Assembly: GCF_009902005.1 (NCBI RefSeq)
Contig: NZ_WUTT01000001.1
Location: forward strand, 2,198,227 to 2,262,226
DNA: 64,000 nt
From: Halomonas alimentaria
GTDB taxonomy: Bacteria; Pseudomonadota; Gammaproteobacteria; Pseudomonadales; Halomonadaceae
Direction of reading: 5' to 3'
Below, in pieces: positions 1 to 9,730 of this stretch (its first letter is position 1; every line of letters begins with the position of its first letter). The notes below the pieces were generated by a model. The model was given only the letters and a program-made list of their open reading frames with translations. It did not search any database and was not told the origin of the DNA. The position numbers and the translations under genes are program-made.

Positions 1-1755
1 CGGCAGTGGCTCAGCGGCGAGCGATGACCAGGTGGCGCTGCGATTGCGCCCCTGGTATTTCGCCTGGTAGAGCGCCTTGTCGGCCAGGCCCAGCAGGGCG
101 ATGGGTTCCCGGGAGTGGCAGGGATAGGTGGCCACGCCGCAGGAGAGGGTGACCGTCGGCAGCGCCTGGTCTCCGTGGTGCAGGGTCAGCCGTCGGACCC
201 GTTCGACCAGCTCGCCGGCCCGGGCCTCGGCGCGTTCGGTCGTGGCGCCGGGCAGCAGGGCGACGAACTCCTCGCCTCCCATGCGACACACCACGTCGGC
301 GTCGCGGAAGTGATCCTGGAGCAGTTCGGCCACCGCCATCAGCACACTGTCCCCCGCCTCGTGACCATACTGGTCGTTGATCTGCTTGAAGTGGTCCAGG
401 TCGATCATGATCAGCGACAGCGGCACCCCGTCGCGGTCGGCGCGACTCGCCTCGTGCTGCATCAGCTCGTCGAAGTAACGACGATTCTTGAGCCCGGTGA
501 GCGGGTCCTCGTAGGAGAAGCCCTCGAGCTTGCGCACCAGGCAGTCGAGCTTGGCGGTGCGTTCGCGTACCTGCTCCTCGAGGTGCCGGTTGAGACGCGA
601 CAGCTGGCGCTGGGTGCGGCGATAGTGCCACAGTGATACCCCCACGATCGCCAGCGAGAAGGCCAGCAGCCCCAGGCTGACCGGTACCTTGCGCCAGTCC
701 AGCAGACCATGGGCCACCGCCATGTCTGCCATCAGCAGCCCCGCCATCAGCGCGAAGCTGCCGATGATCCAGCGCTGTTCGGTTTCCAGGCGCCGCAAGT
801 GCCAGGCAGCCAGGGCCAGCATCAGCGGCAGGGTGATCGACAGCATCAGGTCGAAGGGGGGGAAGGTGCTGGCCACGGTCACCAGACCCAGCTGGCTGAG
901 CCCCAGTGCGGCGCCGAGGTAGGCCAGATGCAGTCGCCAAAGTATGCCCATGAGGCGTTGCGGTGTTCCCGAAAGCCAGTGCGTGAGCAGCAGCCCCATC
1001 CCCACCGGCAGCGTGAAGTAGCCGGCGGCGGCCAGGCTGTCCCACAGCAGCGGTCGGTCGAGGAGCAGCTGACTGAACTGCGTCTCGGCGAGGATCATGG
1101 TGCTGGCCGCCAGCGAGAAGAGGGCCACCGCTCCCAGGCTCTGGCGCTGGGCCCCGATGAGCGCAAAGCTGCCTGCGAGCAGGGCCAGGAGCAGCGAGAA
1201 GGCGCTGATCAGCACATCGTCCCAGGCGCGATGCACGATCATCGTCAGTACATCCAGGCGATCCATGACCCTGGCCTCGCCCCACAGGCCGATATCGGTG
1301 TAGTCGGAGAAGATCCTGACGTGAAGCGTCTTGCCGGCGAAGTCCTCCGGCAACTCGATCATGTGCCAGGGCCAGCCGGCGAAGTGGCCGCGGCCCTGGT
1401 CGTCGAACTCGCCGTACTGGTAGAGCGGCTCCCCGTCCAGGAAGAACTGGGCGATCAGGTCGATGCTGTAGATGTAGATCACCGGGTCACGCCACTCCCC
1501 TTCGGGAAGCACCGTGCGCAACCACAGGTGCTCCTGACCGGCACGGCCGGGGGGATTGGACGGGAAGTCGATGGCATGCCATTCGCCGCTGCCGGCGTCA
1601 TCGAGCCAGGCGGGGGTGCCGGAGGCATCCCGGGGAGAGTCTCCCCAGCGCCACTCCCAGCCGGTCAAGTCCCTGGGCGGCGCCGTGGCAGCAAGTAGTG
1701 CCTCGGACAGAAGCAGGCTCAGCAGAACGCTGACAGCAAGAATCAAGGGGCGCAT
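1..1755 (-). CDS. Membrane-bound diguanylate cyclase (GGDEF), 3' end cut by the window edge
   Basis: Predicted to make cyclic di-GMP from two GTP at the inner membrane. Read from ATG at 1755, the frame stays open to base 1, so 585 codons are visible and the C-terminus lies outside the window. It opens with a signal-like hydrophobic stretch (MRPLILAVSVLLSLLLSEAL), followed by a periplasmic beta-rich sensory region of about 170 residues, several membrane helices, a short coiled linker and a GGDEF domain. The active-site motif is GGEEF (near bases 270-285), preceded five residues earlier by RDAD, a complete inhibitory I-site. DxDxFKxIND and GHxxGD are present. No EAL domain is visible. The architecture resembles 7TMR-DISM sensory cyclases; the ligand is unknown. 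Confidence 0.93.
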   Translation of the reverse strand, partial: MRPLILAVSVLLSLLLSEALLAATAPPRDLTGWEWRWGDSPRDASGTPAWLDDAGSGEWHAIDFPSNPPGRAGQEHLWLRTVLPEGEWRDPVIYIYSIDLIAQFFLDGEPLYQYGEFDDQGRGHFAGWPWHMIELPEDFAGKTLHVRIFSDYTDIGLWGEARVMDRLDVLTMIVHRAWDDVLISAFSLLLALLAGSFALIGAQRQSLGAVALFSLAASTMILAETQFSQLLLDRPLLWDSLAAAGYFTLPVGMGLLLTHWLSGTPQRLMGILWRLHLAYLGAALGLSQLGLVTVASTFPPFDLMLSITLPLMLALAAWHLRRLETEQRWIIGSFALMAGLLMADMAVAHGLLDWRKVPVSLGLLAFSLAIVGVSLWHYRRTQRQLSRLNRHLEEQVRERTAKLDCLVRKLEGFSYEDPLTGLKNRRYFDELMQHEASRADRDGVPLSLIMIDLDHFKQINDQYGHEAGDSVLMAVAELLQDHFRDADVVCRMGGEEFVALLPGATTERAEARAGELVERVRRLTLHHGDQALPTVTLSCGVATYPCHSREPIALLGLADKALYQAKYQGRNRSATWSSLAAEPLP

Positions 1756-1834
1756 CGGACACCCATGGATGAAAAGGATGCGCCGAGTATAGGTCAGGGC
1801 ACGGGCCGCGGCCCTGTTCAAATGAAGGGGGCCA

Positions 1835-3421
1835 TCAACGCATGCCGGATGCCAGGCCGGCGGCCTTGACCAGGGCTCGGGTATAGTCGGTTCGCGGGTT
1901 GGCCAGCACCTCGAGGCACTCGCCTTCCTCGATCAACTCGCCCTCCTTGAGCACCATGATGCGATGCGCCATGGCGCGCACCACTGCCAGGTCGTGACTG
2001 ATGAAGAGGTAGCTCATGCCGCGGCGTGCCTGGAGGTCGCGCAGCAGGGCTACCAGCTGCTTCTGCACGGTGCGGTCGAGCGCCGAGGTGGGTTCGTCGA
2101 GTACCAGCAGGGCGGGTTCGAGGATGATCGCCCTGGCCACGGCGATGCGCTGACGCTGGCCACCGGAGAACTCGTGGGGGTAGCGGTCGGCGCAGTCGGC
2201 CGGCAGGCCCACTTCGCGCAGGGTATCGGCCACCCGGCGGCGCACCTCGCTCCCGGCGAGCTCCGGGTGGTGAAAGCGCAGCCCCTCGCTGACGATCTCG
2301 GCGACCGGCAGGCGGGGGGAGAGCGAGCCGTAGGGATCCTGGAAGACGATCTGCACCCGCTGTCGCATGCGGCGCAGGGCACCACCGGACAGGGTATCCA
2401 GTCGGGTGTCATCGAGGTGGATCTCGCCGTGGCTCTCCACCAGGCGCAGCAGTGCCATGGCAAGCGTCGTCTTGCCGGAACCGGATTCGCCGACGATGCC
2501 CAGCGTCTCGCCGCGACCCAGGGTGAGCGACAGTGGCCTGACCGCCTCGAAGGCTGGCGGGCGCGGCATGAAGAGCTTCTTGGGGCGCTGGAAGCGCACG
2601 CCCAGACGATCGGTGCGCAGCAGCGGCTGCCCCGCGCCGGCCGGCACGGGGCGCCCCTCGGGCTCGGCCGCAAGCAGGGTGCGGGTGTAGCCGCTCTGGG
2701 GTGAGGCGAACACACGCTCCACCGGCCCCGTCTCCTGCTCGCGGCCCTGGTAGAGCACGCAGACCCGGTCGGCGTGGCGACGCACCAGGTTGAGGTCGTG
2801 GGTGATGAACAGCATGCCCATGCCGTGGTGGTCGCGCAGCTCGGCGAGCAGGGCGAGGATCTCCTGCTGCACGGTGACGTCCAGTGCCGTGGTGGGCTCG
2901 TCGGCGATCAGCAGCTCCGGGTCATTGGCGATTGCCATGGCGATCATCACCCGCTGGCGCTGGCCGCCTGAGAGCTGGTGGGGCCAGGCGTCGGCGAGCT
3001 CCTCTGGGCGCGGCAACTTCACCTGGGCCAGCAGTTCGATGACCCGAGCACGTGCCGCACGGCCGGAGAGTCCCTGGTGCAGGCGCAGGGTCTCGCCGAT
3101 CTGCTTGCCCACGGTGTGCAGGGGGTTGAGCGAGGTCATCGGCTCCTGGAACACGAAGCCCACCCGGCCGCCGCGCAGGCCCTGCCAGTCGCGGTGGCGC
3201 AGGCGTGCCAGGTCGGTATCACCCAGCCATCGGCCGCCGCTGACGCTGGCATTGCCCGGCAGCAGGTTCATGGCGCCCAGCGCCGACACCGACTTGCCGG
3301 AGCCGGACTCGCCCACCAATGCCAGGGTCTCGCCGCGCCCGACGCTGAGGCTGAGTCGGTCGACCACGGTGACGCCATCGAAGGCGATGGAGAACTCCTC
3401 GAGACGCAGCAGATCAGGCAT
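1835..3421 (-). CDS. yejF: ABC transporter ATP-binding protein YejF (two fused ATPase domains)
   Basis: Energises the YejABEF peptide importer. The 528-residue protein carries two complete ATPase domains. The first has GESGSGKS (Walker A), LSGGQRQRV (signature) and LLIADEPTTALD (Walker B); the second has GESGSGKT, FSGGQRQRIAVARAI and LLVLDEPTSALD. The start at 3421 (MPDLLRLEEF) is chosen over an upstream in-frame start because GGGAGGA lies 9-10 nt before it and it overlaps the yejE stop by 8 nt (ATGCCTGA), a coupling arrangement used repeatedly in this window. It is the last gene of yejABEF. Family members import oligopeptides, microcin C and, in some alphaproteobacteria, muropeptides; the substrate here is inferred only. 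Confidence 0.95.
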   Translation of the reverse strand: MPDLLRLEEFSIAFDGVTVVDRLSLSVGRGETLALVGESGSGKSVSALGAMNLLPGNASVSGGRWLGDTDLARLRHRDWQGLRGGRVGFVFQEPMTSLNPLHTVGKQIGETLRLHQGLSGRAARARVIELLAQVKLPRPEELADAWPHQLSGGQRQRVMIAMAIANDPELLIADEPTTALDVTVQQEILALLAELRDHHGMGMLFITHDLNLVRRHADRVCVLYQGREQETGPVERVFASPQSGYTRTLLAAEPEGRPVPAGAGQPLLRTDRLGVRFQRPKKLFMPRPPAFEAVRPLSLTLGRGETLGIVGESGSGKTTLAMALLRLVESHGEIHLDDTRLDTLSGGALRRMRQRVQIVFQDPYGSLSPRLPVAEIVSEGLRFHHPELAGSEVRRRVADTLREVGLPADCADRYPHEFSGGQRQRIAVARAIILEPALLVLDEPTSALDRTVQKQLVALLRDLQARRGMSYLFISHDLAVVRAMAHRIMVLKEGELIEEGECLEVLANPRTDYTRALVKAAGLASGMR

Positions 3422-4481
3422 CGGCTGGGCTCCTCCCGATATGCCGGGGGTCGAAGGCATCACGCAACCCCTCGCCGATGAATACCAGCAGCGAGAGCAT
3501 CAGCGACAGGCTCACGAAGGCGGTGATGCCGAGCCAGGGGGCATGCAGGTTGTTCTTGCCCTGGGCCACCAGTTCACCCAGCGACGGCGAGCCCGGCGGC
3601 AGACCGAAGCCCAGGAAGTCCAGCGCGGTGAGGGTGGTGATGGCGCCGGTAAACAGGAAAGGGATGAAGGTCAGGGTGGCGACCATGGCATTGGGCAGCA
3701 CGTGGCGCCACATGATCAGCCGCGGGGTCAGCCCCATGGCGCGGGCGGCGCGCACGTACTCCAGGTTGCGGGCGCGCAGGAACTCAGCGCGCACCACATC
3801 GACCAGGCCCAGCCAGGAGAACAGCAGCATGATGCCGAGCAGCCACCAGAAGCCGGGCTGCACGAAGCTGGCCAGGATGATCAGCAGGAAGAGCACCGGC
3901 AGCCCCTGCCAGATCTCGGTGAAGCGCTGGCCGATCAGGTCGGTCTTGCCACCGAAATAGCCCTGGATGCCGCCCACCAGCACGCCCATGGCCAGCGAAC
4001 CGGCGGTGAGTACCAGGGCGAAGGCCACCGAGAGGCGGAAGCCGTAGATCACCCGTGCCAGCACATCGCGCCCCTGGTCGTCGGTCCCCAGCCAGTGGCG
4101 GGTGTCGGGCGGCGCCGGTGAGGGGCGCATCATCTGCATGTCCAGGGTCTGGTAGGAGAACGGGACCGGTGGCCACAGCGCCCAGCCGTGCTCCTCGATC
4201 TGGGCGCGCACGAAGGGGTCGTGATAGTCGGCGGTGGTGGGCAGGAAGCCGCCGAACTCGGTCTCGGGGTAGTCCACCAGCAGCGGCACGTACCACTCGC
4301 CCTGGTACTGCATCACCAGCGGCTTGTCATTGGCGATCAGCTCGGCGGCGAGGCTCACCACGAACAGCGCGGCGAAGATCCACAGCGAGACCCAGGCGCG
4401 GCGATTGGCGCGGAACACGCCGAAGCGGCGCCGGGTGATGGGCGAGAAGCGTTGCGCCAGGGGCGTTGCAGCATGGGCCAT
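3414..4481 (-). CDS. yejE: ABC transporter permease YejE
   Basis: Inner-membrane permease of the YejABEF importer (355 residues from ATG 4481). The N-terminal cytoplasmic arm is followed by one helix (WVSLWIFAALFVVSLAAELI), a large periplasmic loop, and a C-terminal BPD_transp_1 core with the EAA-type loop around RAARAMGLTPRLIMWRHVLPNA. The start is placed at MAHAATPLAQ, which has GGGAG upstream and follows the yejB stop by 4 nt. The long periplasmic loop before the core is typical of YejE rather than of DppC or OppC. Confidence 0.94.
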   Translation of the reverse strand: MAHAATPLAQRFSPITRRRFGVFRANRRAWVSLWIFAALFVVSLAAELIANDKPLVMQYQGEWYVPLLVDYPETEFGGFLPTTADYHDPFVRAQIEEHGWALWPPVPFSYQTLDMQMMRPSPAPPDTRHWLGTDDQGRDVLARVIYGFRLSVAFALVLTAGSLAMGVLVGGIQGYFGGKTDLIGQRFTEIWQGLPVLFLLIILASFVQPGFWWLLGIMLLFSWLGLVDVVRAEFLRARNLEYVRAARAMGLTPRLIMWRHVLPNAMVATLTFIPFLFTGAITTLTALDFLGFGLPPGSPSLGELVAQGKNNLHAPWLGITAFVSLSLMLSLLVFIGEGLRDAFDPRHIGRSPADA

Positions 4482-4485
4482 CGGC

Positions 4486-5559
4486 TCAGGACTCCCGTGT
4501 CTCGAAGTCGATGCGGGGGTCCACCCACACATAGGTCAGATCGGAGACCAGCTTCAGCAGCAGGCCGATCAGCGTGTACAGATAGAGGGTGCCGAAGATC
4601 ACCGGATAGTCGCGCTGCATCACCGCCTCGAAGCCGAGCAGGCCGAGCCCCTCAAGCGAGAAGATCACCTCGATCAGCAGTGAGCCGGTGAAGAAGATCG
4701 ATACCAGTGCGCCGGGCAGGCCGGCGATGATGATCAGCATGGCGTTGCGGAACACGTGTCCGTAGAGCACGCACTGGTCGCTGGCGCCCTTGGCCCTTGC
4801 GGTGAGCACATACTGCTTGTGGATCTCGTCCAGGAAGCTGTTCTTGGTGAGCATGGTCAGGGTGGCGAAGCTGCCGATGGTCATGGCGATCACGGGCAGG
4901 GTGATGTGCCAGACATAGTCCTTGACCTTGCCCCAGGCCGAGAGCTCGTCGAAGTTAGGCGAGGTGAGCCCGCGCAACGGGAAGAGGTCCCAGTAACTGC
5001 CCCCGGCGAACAGCACGATCAGCAGGATCGCGAACAGGAAGCCGGGGATGGCGTAGCCGACGATCACCAGTCCCGAGGTCCAGACGTCGAAGCGCGAGCC
5101 GTGGTGCAGCGCCTTGCGAATGCCCAGCGGGATGGAGATCAGGTAGACCAGCAGGGTAGTCCAGAGCCCCAGCGATACCGACACCGGCAGGCGTTCGATC
5201 ATCAGCTCGATCACCGGTCGGTCGCGGAAGAAGCTCACCCCGAAGTCGAAGGTGGCATAGTCGGCCAGCATGCCCAGGAAACGCTCGTGGGCCGGCTGGT
5301 CGAAGCCGAACTGCGCCTCGAGCTGCTCGATGAAGCGCGGGTCGATGCCCCTGGCGCCGCGGGACTCGTCCTGGACCACCACCTCGCCGCCGCCGGTGTC
5401 CAGGCGCGTACTGGACATGCTGTCGACCCCTTCGAAGCGGGCCAGCATCTGGTCGATGGGCCCGCCGGGGGCGGCCTGCACGATGATGAAGTTGAGCAGC
5501 ATGATGCCCAGCAGGGTGGGAATCATCAGCAGCAGGCGACGCAGGACATAATGGCTCAC
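4486..5559 (-). CDS. yejB: ABC transporter permease YejB
   Basis: Second inner-membrane permease of the YejABEF importer (357 residues). An N-terminal transmembrane helix ([20 protein letters not shown]) is followed by the APGGP motif of DppB/OppB-type permeases, a periplasmic loop and five or so further helices. The EAA loop is near [20 protein letters not shown]. It sits between yejA (48-nt gap) and yejE (4-nt gap) on the same strand, so all four genes are probably co-transcribed. Confidence 0.95.
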   Translation of the reverse strand: MSHYVLRRLLLMIPTLLGIMLLNFIIVQAAPGGPIDQMLARFEGVDSMSSTRLDTGGGEVVVQDESRGARGIDPRFIEQLEAQFGFDQPAHERFLGMLADYATFDFGVSFFRDRPVIELMIERLPVSVSLGLWTTLLVYLISIPLGIRKALHHGSRFDVWTSGLVIVGYAIPGFLFAILLIVLFAGGSYWDLFPLRGLTSPNFDELSAWGKVKDYVWHITLPVIAMTIGSFATLTMLTKNSFLDEIHKQYVLTARAKGASDQCVLYGHVFRNAMLIIIAGLPGALVSIFFTGSLLIEVIFSLEGLGLLGFEAVMQRDYPVIFGTLYLYTLIGLLLKLVSDLTYVWVDPRIDFETRES

Positions 5560-5607
5560 GTTCGCGGCCCTCTCCGGTTGCAGGTCACGTCGACGCTCGG
5601 CATCTCC

Positions 5608-7485
5608 CTAGCCTCCCCGTTGTCGACGTTCGATGGTCGCCGCGCGTTCGGGGTCCACCCACCAGGCCTCGAGGTCCATGCCGTACTCGGGAGATGGCTC
5701 GGGCCAGCCAAACTTGTCCCATACCGCGAGCCGCGTCTCGCCCGAGTGGTAGTGGGGGATGACGATGAAGCGATGGCGCAGTACCCGGTCCAGGGCGCGG
5801 GTGAGGGTGTTGAGCGTCTCACGGCTGTCGGCGCGGATCAGACGGTCAACCAGGTCGTCCACCACCGGGTCGGCCAGGCCCATCAGGTTGCGGCTCTGGG
5901 GCACCTCGGCGTAGTCGCTGGTCCAGAACTCGCGCTGTTCGTTGCCGGGGTTGTTGGACTGCGGGAACTGTCCGACCACCATGTCGAAATCGAAGCTGCG
6001 CAAGCGGTTGAGGTACTGGTTGATATCGACGATGCGGATGGTGCCACGGATGCCCAGGCGTGCCATGTTGCGCAGCATCGGCTGGACCACCCGCTCCATG
6101 CCGGTGTCGTAGAGCAGTACCTCCAGCTCCAGCGGCCGTCCCGAATCGGCATCCACCAGGCCGCCGTCGCGGACTTCAAAGCCCGCCTCGCGCAGCAGCA
6201 CCAGGGCCAGGCGCAGCCGCTCGCGCAGCGTCTCGGGATGGTCCATGGGCAGCGGCTGGCTGAAGACGTCGTCGGGAAGCGCGTCACGCCAGGGCTCCAG
6301 CACCTCGAGCTCGGCGTCACTGGGCAGCCCCTCGGCGGCCATCTCGGAGTTCTGGAAGAAACTCTCGGTGCGCCGGTAGGCGTCGTAGAAGATGTTGGCG
6401 TTGAGCCAGGGGAAGTCGAAGGTCAGCGCCAGGGCCTCGCGGACCCTCGGGTCCTGGAACGTCTCCTTTCGCAGGTTGAAGATAAAGGCCTGCATCGGTG
6501 CCGGCTGGCCATCGGGCACGCTGACCTTGTTCACCAGCCCCTCCTCGAAGGCCGGGAAGTCGTAGCCGGTGGCCCAGGTGGCGGCACGGGCATCGACGCG
6601 GTAGTCGAGGATACCCGCCTTGAAGGCTTCCCAGGCAATGTCGCGGTCGCGGTAGTAGTCGTAGATGAGGCGATCGATGTTGTGGCGCCCTCGCTTCGCC
6701 GCAAGGTCGCGCCCCCAGTACTCCTCCACCCGCGCATAGACGATGCGCCTGCCCGGGTCGACCTCGGCGATGCGGTAGGGTCCGGAGCCGGGGTGGGCAT
6801 CGAGGGTCGGAGAGGTGAAGTCACGCCCTTCCCAGTAGTGCTTGGGCAGCACCGGCAGCTGGCCGACGATCAGCGGCAGCTCCCGGGAGTGACTGGACGC
6901 AAAGTCGAAACGCACGGTGTCCTCGTCCAGGGCGGTGACGCTCTCCACGTCGGCGTAGTAGGCGCCGTAGAAGGGGTTGCCCTGCTCGGTCAGCAGGGTA
7001 AAGCTGAAGACCACATCTTCGGCGGTCACCGGCTCACCGTCGTGGAAACGCGCCTCGGACCGCAGGTCGAACTCGATCCACTCGCGTTCGGGGTCCAGCC
7101 GGATGCCCTCGGCCAGCAGGCCGTAGAGCGAGAAGGGTTCGTCGGGATTACCCTCCAGGAGGGTATCGTAGATACGCGAGACCCCGGCCGCCGGCGTGCC
7201 GCGGATGATGAAGGGGTTGGTGGAGTCGAAGCTGCCGCCTACCGCCGCCTGAGTCAGAGTGCCGCCTCTGGGTGCCTCGGGATTGACGTAGGGGAAGTGC
7301 TCGAAGCCTGCAGGGAGTCCGGGTTCACCGTAGAGGGCCAGGCCGTGGACGGTGGCCACCTCCTCGTCGGCCGGGGACTGGGCCACGGCCGGCAGGCCGC
7401 TCAGGCTCAACAGGCCAGCCAGCAGAATGGCAGCGGGCCGGGCGAAAGGCGTTACGGCAGCGGGCCGGCATGAAGGTATTGGCAT
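5608..7485 (-). CDS. yejA: Periplasmic peptide-binding protein YejA (family 5)
   Basis: Substrate-binding component of the importer (625 residues). The N-terminus has a Sec-type signal (ILLAGLLSLSGLPAVAQ) with likely cleavage after AVAQ and no lipobox, so it should be a soluble periplasmic protein. The mature part is an SBP_bac_5 protein: PRGGTLTQ and the SFDSTNPF region near the start, GEPVTAEDVVFSF in the middle, and RVREALALTFDF. YejA-type proteins bind larger peptides than DppA. The gene heads yejABEF; mltD lies 142 bp upstream on the same strand, which suggests a link to peptidoglycan turnover products (inference). Confidence 0.95.
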   Translation of the reverse strand: MPIPSCRPAAVTPFARPAAILLAGLLSLSGLPAVAQSPADEEVATVHGLALYGEPGLPAGFEHFPYVNPEAPRGGTLTQAAVGGSFDSTNPFIIRGTPAAGVSRIYDTLLEGNPDEPFSLYGLLAEGIRLDPEREWIEFDLRSEARFHDGEPVTAEDVVFSFTLLTEQGNPFYGAYYADVESVTALDEDTVRFDFASSHSRELPLIVGQLPVLPKHYWEGRDFTSPTLDAHPGSGPYRIAEVDPGRRIVYARVEEYWGRDLAAKRGRHNIDRLIYDYYRDRDIAWEAFKAGILDYRVDARAATWATGYDFPAFEEGLVNKVSVPDGQPAPMQAFIFNLRKETFQDPRVREALALTFDFPWLNANIFYDAYRRTESFFQNSEMAAEGLPSDAELEVLEPWRDALPDDVFSQPLPMDHPETLRERLRLALVLLREAGFEVRDGGLVDADSGRPLELEVLLYDTGMERVVQPMLRNMARLGIRGTIRIVDINQYLNRLRSFDFDMVVGQFPQSNNPGNEQREFWTSDYAEVPQSRNLMGLADPVVDDLVDRLIRADSRETLNTLTRALDRVLRHRFIVIPHYHSGETRLAVWDKFGWPEPSPEYGMDLEAWWVDPERAATIERRQRGG

Positions 7486-7600
7486 TCTGACATCCCGTGT
7501 CGACAGTGACGCCGGCCAGTGCCGGCGTCGTACCCACTAGGCTTCGCCAGTTAAGGTGTCAGCCCCGGGCATGAAAGACAATACCTGCCTCCTGCTCGGC

Positions 7601-7618
7601 GGGGCCATCCACGGCCCC
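7601..7618 (-). terminator. GC hairpin downstream of mltD
   Basis: GGGGCC and GGCCCC pair around a 6-nt loop just beyond the mltD stop, ahead of yejA. There is no U-tract on either strand, so it may only attenuate or protect the transcript end. It is the one structural hint that mltD and yejA might be separate transcription units. Confidence 0.25.
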
Positions 7619-7627
7619 GGGGTGCGT

Positions 7628-8821
7628 TCAGCGCGAGGCGAGGCTGCGCGTCGGCAGCTCGAGCGCCTGTCCGGGCTGAATCAGGTTGCCGGCGATGCCG
7701 TTGGCCTGGCGCAGCTCGGCAACGCTGATGCCCTGGCGGGCGGCGATATCGGCCAGGGTGTCGCCGCGGCGTACCACGTAGCTGTCGTCGCCGGCCCCGG
7801 CGCTTGCCAAGGACGAAGCGGGCGATGCCAGGCGGGCCATCAGTGCGTCGGCTCGCTCGCTGGGCACCAGCAGTACCCGGTCGTTGCCGGGATGGATGGC
7901 GCCACCGGTCACTCCCGGGTTGAGCTCGGCGATGGTGACCTGGGAGACGCCGGCGAGGCGGGCGGCCTCGTCCAGGCGCATCGGGCGCTCCACGGGGATC
8001 TTGGCGAAGGCCGGGGCGTCCTCGATCTCGGGGAGGGCGACCTGGTAGTCGTCAGGGGCGTTGATGATGGCGGCGATGGCCTTGAGCTTGGGGACGTAGT
8101 TCATGGTCTCCCGTGGCAGCGAGAGGCTCCAGTAGTCGCCACCCTTGCCCTGGGCCATGGCCCGGCGACGGGCCTTGTTGACGGTGCCGGCACCGGCATT
8201 GTAGGCCGCCAGGGAGAGCTCGATGTCCCCCTCGTACCACTGGTCTGCCTGATACTCGATATAGTCCAGGGCCGCATAGGTGGAGGCCACCACATCGAGG
8301 CGTCCGTCGTAGCCGCGCTGGCGGGATAGCCCCAGGGAGTCGCCGGTGCGTGGCATGAACTGCCACAGGCCGGCGGCGCCGCGATGGGAGCGTGCGGCCG
8401 GGTCGAAGGAGCTTTCGATGAAGGGGATCAGGGCGATCTCCCCGGGCAGACCCCGCTCCTCGACCTTCTCGGTGATCCAGGCCAGCCAGGGGCGGGCACG
8501 CTCGGTGATTTCGGCAATGTTGTGCGGGGACTGCCGGTAGTGGTCGATCCAGGCCTGCACGCGTGGATCGTGCAGGTCGTCCTGCCACTGGAAGCTGTCG
8601 CGCAACCGGCTCCAGGCGTCACGGGTCTCCAGCGCCAGGGCGTCCCAGAAGTGCTGGGTCATGTCGCCGGGGGCGGGCTGAATCGCGCCGTGCTGTGCGG
8701 TGCCGGCGGAGTGCTCGAGCGTGGCGGCCTGGCTGTGGGCGCCGGCGGTCATCAGGGCGCCCAGCAGGGCAGCGCTGCTGGCGAAGGCGAATAGCCTGCG
8801 GCGAGTGGTGTGGTAGGTCAT
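7628..8821 (-). CDS. mltD: Membrane-bound lytic murein transglycosylase D (SLT + LysM)
   Basis: Cleaves peptidoglycan glycan strands to 1,6-anhydromuropeptides in the periplasm. 397 residues from ATG 8821, which has GGAGGA 9 nt upstream; the open frame extends further but that part has no family resemblance. There is a signal segment (residues 8-30), a family-1 SLT domain with catalytic Glu136 in IESSFDPAARS and AAGLWQFMPRTG at 149-160, then two C-terminal LysM modules, the last starting YVVRRGDTLADIA. No clear lipobox is visible, unlike E. coli MltD. As in E. coli, it sits beside gloB and the yafS/dnaQ genes. Confidence 0.93.
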   Translation of the reverse strand: MTYHTTRRRLFAFASSAALLGALMTAGAHSQAATLEHSAGTAQHGAIQPAPGDMTQHFWDALALETRDAWSRLRDSFQWQDDLHDPRVQAWIDHYRQSPHNIAEITERARPWLAWITEKVEERGLPGEIALIPFIESSFDPAARSHRGAAGLWQFMPRTGDSLGLSRQRGYDGRLDVVASTYAALDYIEYQADQWYEGDIELSLAAYNAGAGTVNKARRRAMAQGKGGDYWSLSLPRETMNYVPKLKAIAAIINAPDDYQVALPEIEDAPAFAKIPVERPMRLDEAARLAGVSQVTIAELNPGVTGGAIHPGNDRVLLVPSERADALMARLASPASSLASAGAGDDSYVVRRGDTLADIAARQGISVAELRQANGIAGNLIQPGQALELPTRSLASR

Positions 8822-8894
8822 CCGGAAGTGTTCCTCCAAGGCGCGTCGAGGCCGTCCGATCGTGTCGGAGGCATGTGGCGTCCAGGGATCGAGT

Positions 8895-9662
8895 TCAGAA
8901 GTTGTCCTTCCAGGCGCGCAGGGTGGCGAAGGTCGCCTCGTCGCTGTCGACGTCGCCATGGGCCGAGGCGGCCTGGCGTACGCCGGCATCTGCCACGCGC
9001 AGGAAGGGATTGATGCGTTTCTCGCGGGCCATGGAAGTGGGCAGGGTGGGGCGCTCAAGCTCCCTGGCCCGCTGGCACTCCTCCATGGCCTGGGCCACGT
9101 CCGGGTTGTGGGGGTCGGCGGCCAGTGCAAAGCGCAGATTGGCCTGGGTATATTCATGAGCGGCGAACACCAGGGTGTCGTCGGGCAGGGCAGCAAGCTT
9201 TTCCAGCGAGGCGTGCATCTGCTCTGGCGTGCCCTCGAAGAGGCGGCCACAGCCTGCGCTGAACAGGGCATCGCCGCCGAACAGCAGCGGCGGGATGCCG
9301 GCGGTGAAGAAGGCGATATGATCCAGGGTGTGCCCGGGTACCGCGATCACCTCGAACAGCCGTCCCATGACGCGAACCTCATCCCCTTCGGTCACCGGGG
9401 TATCGATGCCGCCGATGGACTCGTTGTCGGGCCCGATCACTCGCGGGGAATAGCGCTCGATGAGCTCGGCAAGGCCGCCGGTGTGGTCCCGGTGATGATG
9501 AGTGATCAGCACCGTGGAGAGCGTCAGCGACTCGCGCTCGAGCAGTTCGATGACCGGGGCGGCATCGCCCGGGTCTACCACGCACACATCGGGGGTCGTG
9601 TCCTGGCGCAGAAGCCAGATATAGTTATCGCTAAAGGCGGGAATCGGTGTCACGCTCAACAT
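8895..9662 (-). CDS. gloB: Hydroxyacylglutathione hydrolase (glyoxalase II)
   Basis: Hydrolyses S-lactoylglutathione to lactate and glutathione, the second step of methylglyoxal detoxification. 255 residues from ATG 9662, the usual family length; the start matches other GloB proteins (IPAFSDNYIW at 7-16) and has AGGA upstream, better than the ATG at 9686. The metallo-beta-lactamase site is complete: THHHRDH (H55, H57, D59, H60), VPGHTLDH, FGGDALF and AAHEYTQAN. Divergent from the yafS-like gene with only 68 bp between the two starts. Confidence 0.96.
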   Translation of the reverse strand: MLSVTPIPAFSDNYIWLLRQDTTPDVCVVDPGDAAPVIELLERESLTLSTVLITHHHRDHTGGLAELIERYSPRVIGPDNESIGGIDTPVTEGDEVRVMGRLFEVIAVPGHTLDHIAFFTAGIPPLLFGGDALFSAGCGRLFEGTPEQMHASLEKLAALPDDTLVFAAHEYTQANLRFALAADPHNPDVAQAMEECQRARELERPTLPTSMAREKRINPFLRVADAGVRQAASAHGDVDSDEATFATLRAWKDNF

Positions 9663-9730
9663 GGGCTGAGTGTCCTGAATGGGCATGAACGGTTCGCAAA
9701 ATCCAGCCAATATGAAGAGCAGGAAGGGAC

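Noticed and set aside
11..1285. Open frame near the left edge with a stop at base 11
   Set aside because: It is in the wrong frame. The GGEEF-containing frame of the diguanylate cyclase has no stop before base 1 and runs to 1755.
4756..7473. Very long open frame antisense to the yej genes
   Set aside because: One of many antisense frames left open by high GC third positions. It overlaps recognised genes throughout and its translation is rich in His, Gln, Gly and Val without any domain.
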